Assembly: GCA_025362915.1 (NCBI GenBank)
Contig: JANYEU010000293.1
Span: 1 to 30,650 of the forward strand
DNA length: 30,650 bases
Direction: 5' to 3'
From: Chitinophagaceae bacterium
GTDB taxonomy: Bacteria; Bacteroidota; Bacteroidia; Chitinophagales; Chitinophagaceae
Shown: positions 25,641 to 30,650 of the stretch, one piece after another
Numbering within the stretch: position 1 is the first letter of the stretch
Layout: every line of letters starts with the position of its first letter
The notes under the pieces: generated by a model
Told to the model about the DNA's origin: nothing
The model's input: only the letters and a program-made list of their open reading frames with translations
Databases searched by the model: none
Translations under genes and position numbers: made by a program

Positions 25641-28600
25641 ATGCGTTTAAAGAGTCTGGAAATAAAGGGTTTTAAAAGCTTCGCTGATAAGACATTGCTC
25701 AGTTTCGACGAGGGCATCACGGGCATTATTGGTCCGAACGGCTGTGGCAAAAGCAATATCATTGATAGTATCCGCTGGGTGATTGGCGAACAAAAAATAA
25801 GTGCATTGCGCAGCGAAAACCAAAGTGCCTTGGTGTTTAACGGCTCTAAAAACAGGAGTGCCAGCGGTCTTGCCGAAGTGAGCCTTACCTTTGAAAACAC
25901 CCGAAACCTACTCCCTACCGAATTTAGTACCGTTACCGTTACCCGTCGTTTCTTTAAAAATGGGGATAGTGAATATAGGCTGAATGATGTGAGCTGCCGC
26001 CTGAAAGACATTCATAACCTGTTTTTGGATACGGGTATCAGCACCGATAGTTATGCCATCATCGAACTAGGCATGGTGGACGACATTATCCGCGACAAGG
26101 AAAATAGCCGTAGAAGGATGCTGGAACAAGCGGCGGGCATCACCATGTATAAAACAAGAAAGAAGGAAGCTAAAAGCAAGCTGGATGCTACCGAACAGGA
26201 TTTGGCGCGCATAGAGGATTTGTTGTTTGAGATAAATAACCAGTTAAAGACACTTGAAAATCAGGCAAAAAAGGCAGAGAAATACCTTGAATTAAAAAAA
26301 GAATACAAGGAAGTTGCCGTAGAATTGGCAAAAGCCGCCTTGAAAGGGTTCAACATTACCTACAAGCAACTGAATGAACAACAAGAAACGGAGGTAGATA
26401 AAAAGATAAGACTAGAGGCGGAAATTGCGAACGAAGAGGCATCCATTGAGCAAGAAAAGCTTGGTTTTATAGAGCAGGAAAGGGCATTGCACAGCAAACA
26501 ATCTGCCTTTAATGAGTTGCTACAATCGCTAAGGGGTAAGGAAAATGAGAAGAACCTTGCAGCGCAGAAACTGAAATACCTAAAGGAAAAAGAAACCGGA
26601 CTGAAAGACTTTTTGGCAAAGGCCGAAAGTCAGTTGAAGAACTTGGGAGACAGCATCCAATTTACGCAGGTACACGTGAATACCGAAAGTTCGCTAATGC
26701 AAGAGTTGCAGTTTACAGTGGCGGCATCTAAGCAGGCAATAGATGAAAAAAGAGAAATATTTGATGATAAAAGAAGCGGACTGGATACACTGAGAGGCGA
26801 ATACCAAAGCATACAGCGCAATCAGTTTGATGCCGAAAAGCGTGTGGCCATTGCCGATACTTCTATCAATAACATACAGCGTTCGTCGGTTCAGTTGCAG
26901 GATGAACAGCAGAACAGAAACTCTACCTTAAAGCAATTGGAGGCAGAATTGAAAGACAAAGAAGAATTGCAGGCCGAAAAGCGAGATGAATTGCAAGCGC
27001 TGCAAACTGCTCACGAAACAGCCAAGCAAAATATTTTCAACTCGCAACAAGCGTTAGAGGTTTTCAGGAATAAGCTGGCTGAAGAAACAAGAAAATTGGA
27101 TAGCAAACGCAATGAATATGCGTTGTTGAAGAGTTTGGTAGATTCGATGGAAGGTTATCCAGAGAGCATCAAATTCTTGCACAAGAACCCAAATTGGAAT
27201 CATACTGCGCCCATATTATCGGATATTATTTACGTTAACGAAAGTTACCGGACTGCTGTAGAGCAAGTGTTGGAGCCATACCTTAATTATTATGTGGTAA
27301 ATAATTTGGCAGAGGGGATGCAGGCCATTCAACTGCTGGATGCAAATAAAAAAGGGAAGGCAAATTTCTTTTTGTTGGATAAGATTGTGGCGGTTTCCAA
27401 CACATCTACTCAGCCCAAGCATACCATCCAAGCATTGGACGTGATAGAAGTGGATGAACAATTTAAAAATTTGGCTGCGCACCTATTGGGCAATGTGTAT
27501 ATAGCTGAAAACGAGGCCGCTTTTGCACAGGAAAACACCAACTGCATCGTTCTTGAAAAGTCTGGAAAGTATGTTCAGGGGCAATACACCCTTACCGGTG
27601 GTAGCGTTGGATTGTTTGAAGGAAAGAAGATTGGCCGCGCCAAAAACCTAGAAAAACTAAGCGAGGAAATTGCACAACAGGATGCAATTGTAGTTTCGTT
27701 GCGGACGGAGATCAGGACATTGCATGAGCAAGTGCTTGTGTTTAACCAGCAGTTGAAAGAGACGGCCATCAAGCAAACGGAGAACGAGATAAACCAGTTG
27801 ACCAACCAGGTATTTGCTGCGAAGAATAAGATTGAAAATACGTTGGCTGCGCAAACTACGGCACAACAACGTTTGGAAGACCTGCAACAAAGGTTGGAAG
27901 ACGAACAGGAAGCCATTGCCACCACAAGGGAAAGCTTGGAAAGCCTTAATAAGAAATTGCAGCAGATAGCTACTGATTTGCAATTGGTAGAAGGCGACTA
28001 TAAGCTGGCAGAAAGGGATTATCAAACGGCTTCTGCACAGTATAATGAGAATAATTTGAGTTTGACACGTCAGCAGAGTAAAATAAATGCCCTGCAACAG
28101 GAACTTACCTTTAAGCAAAAGCAACTGAGCGAACTGCATATACAGATCGATTCCAACACATCTCAATTGGGTGAGGCTGCTGACAACATTTTGGAAGGAG
28201 AAAAGGGTTTATTGGCAAGCGAAGAAGCCTTACTTCAATTACTGAAAAGCAAGGACGAAGAGGAAAAGAAACTGAACGAAGCCGACCAAGCTTATTATAA
28301 CCTGCGGAATGCCTTGCAAACAAAGGAAAGTGAGCTGCGCACCAAGATTAAGAGCAAGGAAATGCTGGATGGCGTGCTGAACAACCTAAAGGATAAACTG
28401 AACGAACTGAAACTGCAGCTTGCAGGCATGAAAGAACGCTTGCATGTTGAGTTTAAGATAGATTTGGACAAGGTATTACAGGAACAACGCATTACTGACG
28501 CTCCTTTAGAAGATCTTCAAGCGAATAGCGACCGACTGAAAAGGCGTATGGAAAATATGGGCGAGATAAACCCTACCGCCATTGAGGCTTATACCGAAAT

Positions 28601-29162
28601 GAAGAAAAGGTATGACTTTATTTTAGAGCAAAAGAATGATTTGGTGACGGCAAAAGATAGCCTGATGCAGACCATTCAGGAAGTGGAAGCCACTGCCAAC
28701 CAACAGTTTTTGGATACGTTTAATGCGGTAAGGGAAAACTTCCAGAAGGTGTTTAAGGCTTTGTTTACGGAAGAAGATACGGCTGATATGGTACTTGTGA
28801 ACCCAGAAAACCTGGCAGAAACTGGGATAGAAATCATTGCAAAACCCAAAGGCAAGCGTCCATCTTCCATCACACAGTTGAGCGGTGGTGAGAAAACGTT
28901 GACTGCTACAGCCTTGCTGTTTGCCATTTACCTGATAAAACCCGCTCCGTTCTGTATCCTTGATGAGGTTGATGCTCCATTGGATGATGCCAACGTAGGC
29001 AAGTTTACACAGATGATCAAGAAGTTCAGCGATAAATCACAATTTATCATCGTTACCCACAACAAGCAAACGATGAGTGCGGTGGATGTGATTTATGGCG
29101 TTACAATGCAGGAAGCAGGGGTAAGCAAACTGGTGCCAGTAGATTTTAGAAGCTTGAATTAA
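25641..29162 (+). CDS. smc: Chromosome segregation ATPase SMC
   Basis: A 1173-residue condensin-type ATPase that organises and segregates the chromosome, normally with ScpA and ScpB, which are not in this window. Walker A GPNGCGKS lies at about residues 31-38. A long coiled coil follows (about 165-495), then the hinge (about 505-640, GYPESIKFLHKNPNWNHTAPILSDIIYVNESYRTAVEQVLEPY). The returning coiled coil (about 660-1010) is rich in Gln, Glu and Leu. The C-terminal head has the signature LSGGEKTL at about 1080 and Walker B PFCILDEVDAPLDDANV near 1104. The start chosen is the ATG at 25641 (MRLKSLEIKGFKSFADKT), the normal SMC opening; an ATG at 25614 would add nine residues that do not fit the family and overlaps a promoter-like TATGTTCG. 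Confidence 0.95.
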   Translation: MRLKSLEIKGFKSFADKTLLSFDEGITGIIGPNGCGKSNIIDSIRWVIGEQKISALRSENQSALVFNGSKNRSASGLAEVSLTFENTRNLLPTEFSTVTVTRRFFKNGDSEYRLNDVSCRLKDIHNLFLDTGISTDSYAIIELGMVDDIIRDKENSRRRMLEQAAGITMYKTRKKEAKSKLDATEQDLARIEDLLFEINNQLKTLENQAKKAEKYLELKKEYKEVAVELAKAALKGFNITYKQLNEQQETEVDKKIRLEAEIANEEASIEQEKLGFIEQERALHSKQSAFNELLQSLRGKENEKNLAAQKLKYLKEKETGLKDFLAKAESQLKNLGDSIQFTQVHVNTESSLMQELQFTVAASKQAIDEKREIFDDKRSGLDTLRGEYQSIQRNQFDAEKRVAIADTSINNIQRSSVQLQDEQQNRNSTLKQLEAELKDKEELQAEKRDELQALQTAHETAKQNIFNSQQALEVFRNKLAEETRKLDSKRNEYALLKSLVDSMEGYPESIKFLHKNPNWNHTAPILSDIIYVNESYRTAVEQVLEPYLNYYVVNNLAEGMQAIQLLDANKKGKANFFLLDKIVAVSNTSTQPKHTIQALDVIEVDEQFKNLAAHLLGNVYIAENEAAFAQENTNCIVLEKSGKYVQGQYTLTGGSVGLFEGKKIGRAKNLEKLSEEIAQQDAIVVSLRTEIRTLHEQVLVFNQQLKETAIKQTENEINQLTNQVFAAKNKIENTLAAQTTAQQRLEDLQQRLEDEQEAIATTRESLESLNKKLQQIATDLQLVEGDYKLAERDYQTASAQYNENNLSLTRQQSKINALQQELTFKQKQLSELHIQIDSNTSQLGEAADNILEGEKGLLASEEALLQLLKSKDEEEKKLNEADQAYYNLRNALQTKESELRTKIKSKEMLDGVLNNLKDKLNELKLQLAGMKERLHVEFKIDLDKVLQEQRITDAPLEDLQANSDRLKRRMENMGEINPTAIEAYTEMKKRYDFILEQKNDLVTAKDSLMQTIQEVEATANQQFLDTFNAVRENFQKVFKALFTEEDTADMVLVNPENLAETGIEIIAKPKGKRPSSITQLSGGEKTLTATALLFAIYLIKPAPFCILDEVDAPLDDANVGKFTQMIKKFSDKSQFIIVTHNKQTMSAVDVIYGVTMQEAGVSKLVPVDFRSLN

Positions 29163-29186
29163 CCCTCTTTCCATAAAGGTTCTATT

Positions 29187-29624
29187 ATGTATAAAACCAT
29201 CACTTTAATATATATTGCACTCTATGGCTGTTTTGTGTTGTTTGCACGGCAGCCCGATTGTTTTGATGGGGAGGTTACGAATGCGACCATTCGTATGGTA
29301 AAAGATTCTGCTACCAATGCCTTAAAACCCGTTGCTACCTTTTCGGTTGGGGCAAATAAATATGTTGTTGCTACCATTTATCCCTTGCGTTTTGTAAAAG
29401 AAGGTGATGCTTTGAAGGTTATTTATGAATCTTCAAACCCGAAGAAAGCGGTGGTTTATAGTGTATGGGGATATTGGATCTTGTGGGATGAATTGCTTGT
29501 TTCTTCTGTTATTTACCTTGTACTTTTTCAGGTGGCGGTTGGCATTACGAGTAATCCTACACCAGAAGCATTGATGGAACAGTTGGAATATAAATCTAAG
29601 CCCAAAACGAGATATACGGAGTAG
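29187..29624 (+). CDS. Small membrane protein, DUF3592-like
   Basis: A 145-residue protein with two hydrophobic helices: an N-terminal one (about residues 4-20, TITLIYIALYGCFVLFA) and a second at about 92-120 (VYSVWGYWILWDELLVSSVIYLVLFQVAVG). Between them lies a beta-rich part with YVVATIYPLRFVKEGDALKVIYESSNPKKAVVYS. This resembles the 'V.V.YdP.NPk.A' motif of DUF3592-type proteins, whose function is unknown. Short polar ends flank the helices. It starts 24 bases after the smc stop, so it is probably in the same transcript, but the sequence gives no reason to tie it to chromosome segregation. Confidence 0.75.
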   Translation: MYKTITLIYIALYGCFVLFARQPDCFDGEVTNATIRMVKDSATNALKPVATFSVGANKYVVATIYPLRFVKEGDALKVIYESSNPKKAVVYSVWGYWILWDELLVSSVIYLVLFQVAVGITSNPTPEALMEQLEYKSKPKTRYTE

Positions 29625-29630
29625 AGAAGT

Positions 29631-29766
29631 TTTTTACCACAAAGGATACAAAGGTGTTCACAAGGAAACACATGGATTGAAAAACAATCGCTATACCATA
29701 AGTATATCTCCATAAAACTTTGTGTGCCTTGTGTTTCTTTGCCTTGTGTTCTTGGTGGTTAAAAAC
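29631..29766. repeat. Degenerate inverted repeat, ACCACAAAGG...CCTTGTG...GGTGGTT type
   Basis: The left part (29631-29671) is built on TTTTTACCACAAAGGATACAA and the right part (29716-29766) on CCTTGTGTTCTTGGTGGTTA. They pair imperfectly across a central 45-base spacer. The same short words (CACAAAGG, TTTGTG, CCTTGTG) recur within each arm. Similar intergenic sequences are common in Bacteroidota genomes, and this one may also act as a terminator after the smc operon. There is no convincing gene in the gap 29625-29829. Confidence 0.55.
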
Positions 29767-29829
29767 AAAGAATACATTCATTTCAAATCAAACATTACTT
29801 TTATCGCATCAAATTAATTTATTGCCATT

Positions 29830-30650
29830 ATGAATTTAAAGAAGAGCATTTTATTTAATACATCATTAATTCTTAGTATTATGGTTTCAGCGCAAACTGT
29901 CATTCCGTTATATAAAGGTGCCATCCCCAATTCAAAACCGTGTAGTGTGGTAGAATCTTCAGCAACTGGAGGCAGGGTAAGTGGCGTTACTGTGCCTGTT
30001 TTATATGTATTTCTGCCCGAGAAAAGGGATAGTGCCAATGGTGCCGTTATTATTTGCCCTGGTGGCGGCTACACCCGTTTGTCTATAGGTCATGAAGGAT
30101 ATGAGTTTGCCAAGGAATTTAATAAAAGGGGCATTACTGCATTTGTGTTAAAGTATAGGCTATCGATTGATGCTGCCTGTGTAGAAAATACCGAAACTGT
30201 TGCCTTGATGGATGCGCAGCAAGCTATCAAGATAGTACGGGATAGGGCTGCAGAGTTTAATATAAATCCTGATAATGTGGGTATTATGGGCTTTTCTGCA
30301 GGTGGTCACCTAGCTTCTACTTTAGGAACACACTTTGTGACTAGCTTGATTCCTAATGCTGAAAATACTAATCTTCGTCCCAACTTTCTGGTGTTAGGAT
30401 ACCCGGTAATCAGTTTTACGGATAGCCTTGCCCACAAAGGAAGCAGGGATAATATGCTGGGCAAGAACGCTTCTATAGAAAAGATAATCCTATATAGCAG
30501 TGAGTTGCAGGTTACGCCACAAACACCACCTGCTTTTTTGATTCATGCTGCCGACGATAAGACTGTCAAGGTAGAAAACAGTATAGAGTTTTTCCTTGCC
30601 TTGAAAAGAAATAAGGTGCCTGCGGAGATACATATCCTTCAAAAAGGTGG
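29830..30650 (+). CDS. Secreted alpha/beta-hydrolase, acetyl-esterase type (3' end cut by window edge)
   Basis: The frame is open from the ATG at 29830 to the window end, giving 273 residues with no stop. The N-terminus is a Sec signal peptide (MNLKKSILFNTSLILSIMVSAQ). Esterase features are the oxyanion-hole motif CPGGGY at 76-81, the nucleophile elbow GFSAGG with Ser156, and the likely acid Asp242 or Asp243 in IHAADDKTVKVENS. The catalytic His is expected just past the visible end, which reads LQKGG. The pattern fits the acetyl-xylan-esterase/esterase-lipase group used by Bacteroidota to remove acyl groups from plant polysaccharides. The substrate is not shown by sequence. It stands apart from the smc operon, separated by an inverted repeat. 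Confidence 0.85.
   Translation, partial: MNLKKSILFNTSLILSIMVSAQTVIPLYKGAIPNSKPCSVVESSATGGRVSGVTVPVLYVFLPEKRDSANGAVIICPGGGYTRLSIGHEGYEFAKEFNKRGITAFVLKYRLSIDAACVENTETVALMDAQQAIKIVRDRAAEFNINPDNVGIMGFSAGGHLASTLGTHFVTSLIPNAENTNLRPNFLVLGYPVISFTDSLAHKGSRDNMLGKNASIEKIILYSSELQVTPQTPPAFLIHAADDKTVKVENSIEFFLALKRNKVPAEIHILQKG

Noticed and set aside
27657..28166. 169-codon minus-strand frame inside smc
   Set aside because: It is antisense to the SMC coiled coil, whose codon pattern easily leaves long open reverse frames.

Overview
The window reads as a chromosomal segment of a Bacteroidota bacterium, most like Chitinophagaceae or a close relative. This rests on a SusC/SusD pair with an N-terminal STN domain driven by an ECF sigma/FecR pair, a MlaD–OstA-like envelope pair, several matches to the Bacteroidota -7 element TAnnTTTG, weak Shine-Dalgarno usage, and short hairpin repeats in intergenic DNA. 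No tRNA, rRNA, CRISPR array, transposase or phage gene was seen.

Layout. (1) 1-556 (+): C-terminal end of a secreted parallel beta-helix protein, pectate-lyase-like, closed by a strong intrinsic terminator. A 634-base gap follows, holding a second hairpin and a probable promoter. (2) 1191-2570 (+): an AmtB ammonium transporter. (3) 7717-2663 (-): a same-strand run moaA, moeA, mlaD-like, ostA-like, which joins early molybdenum-cofactor steps to outer-membrane lipid/LPS transport genes. (4) 7952-10819 (+): a SNF2-family helicase, divergent from moaA across a short region holding a perfect palindrome. (5) 24349-10982 (-): a complete polysaccharide utilization locus (PUL): ECF sigma, FecR anti-sigma, SusC, SusD, a LamG-domain lipoprotein, two GH144-type glucanases and a GH3 beta-glucosidase. 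(6) 25365-24479 (-): two small unassigned genes. (7) 25641-29624 (+): smc and a small membrane protein; a near-palindromic pair of DnaA-box-like sequences lies upstream of smc. (8) 29830 to the window end (+): an incomplete secreted alpha/beta-hydrolase, preceded by a degenerate inverted repeat.

The centrepiece is the PUL. GH144 is the endo-beta-1,2-glucanase family and GH3 enzymes can take sophoro-oligosaccharides to glucose, so the locus most likely captures and degrades beta-1,2-glucans, such as the cyclic glucans of Rhizobiales. The inferred flow is: capture by the LamG lipoprotein and SusD, cleavage by one or both GH144 enzymes, TonB-dependent import through SusC, and final hydrolysis by GH3. 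Substrate binding at SusC would signal through its STN domain to FecR and release the sigma factor. The substrate is inferred from family membership only.
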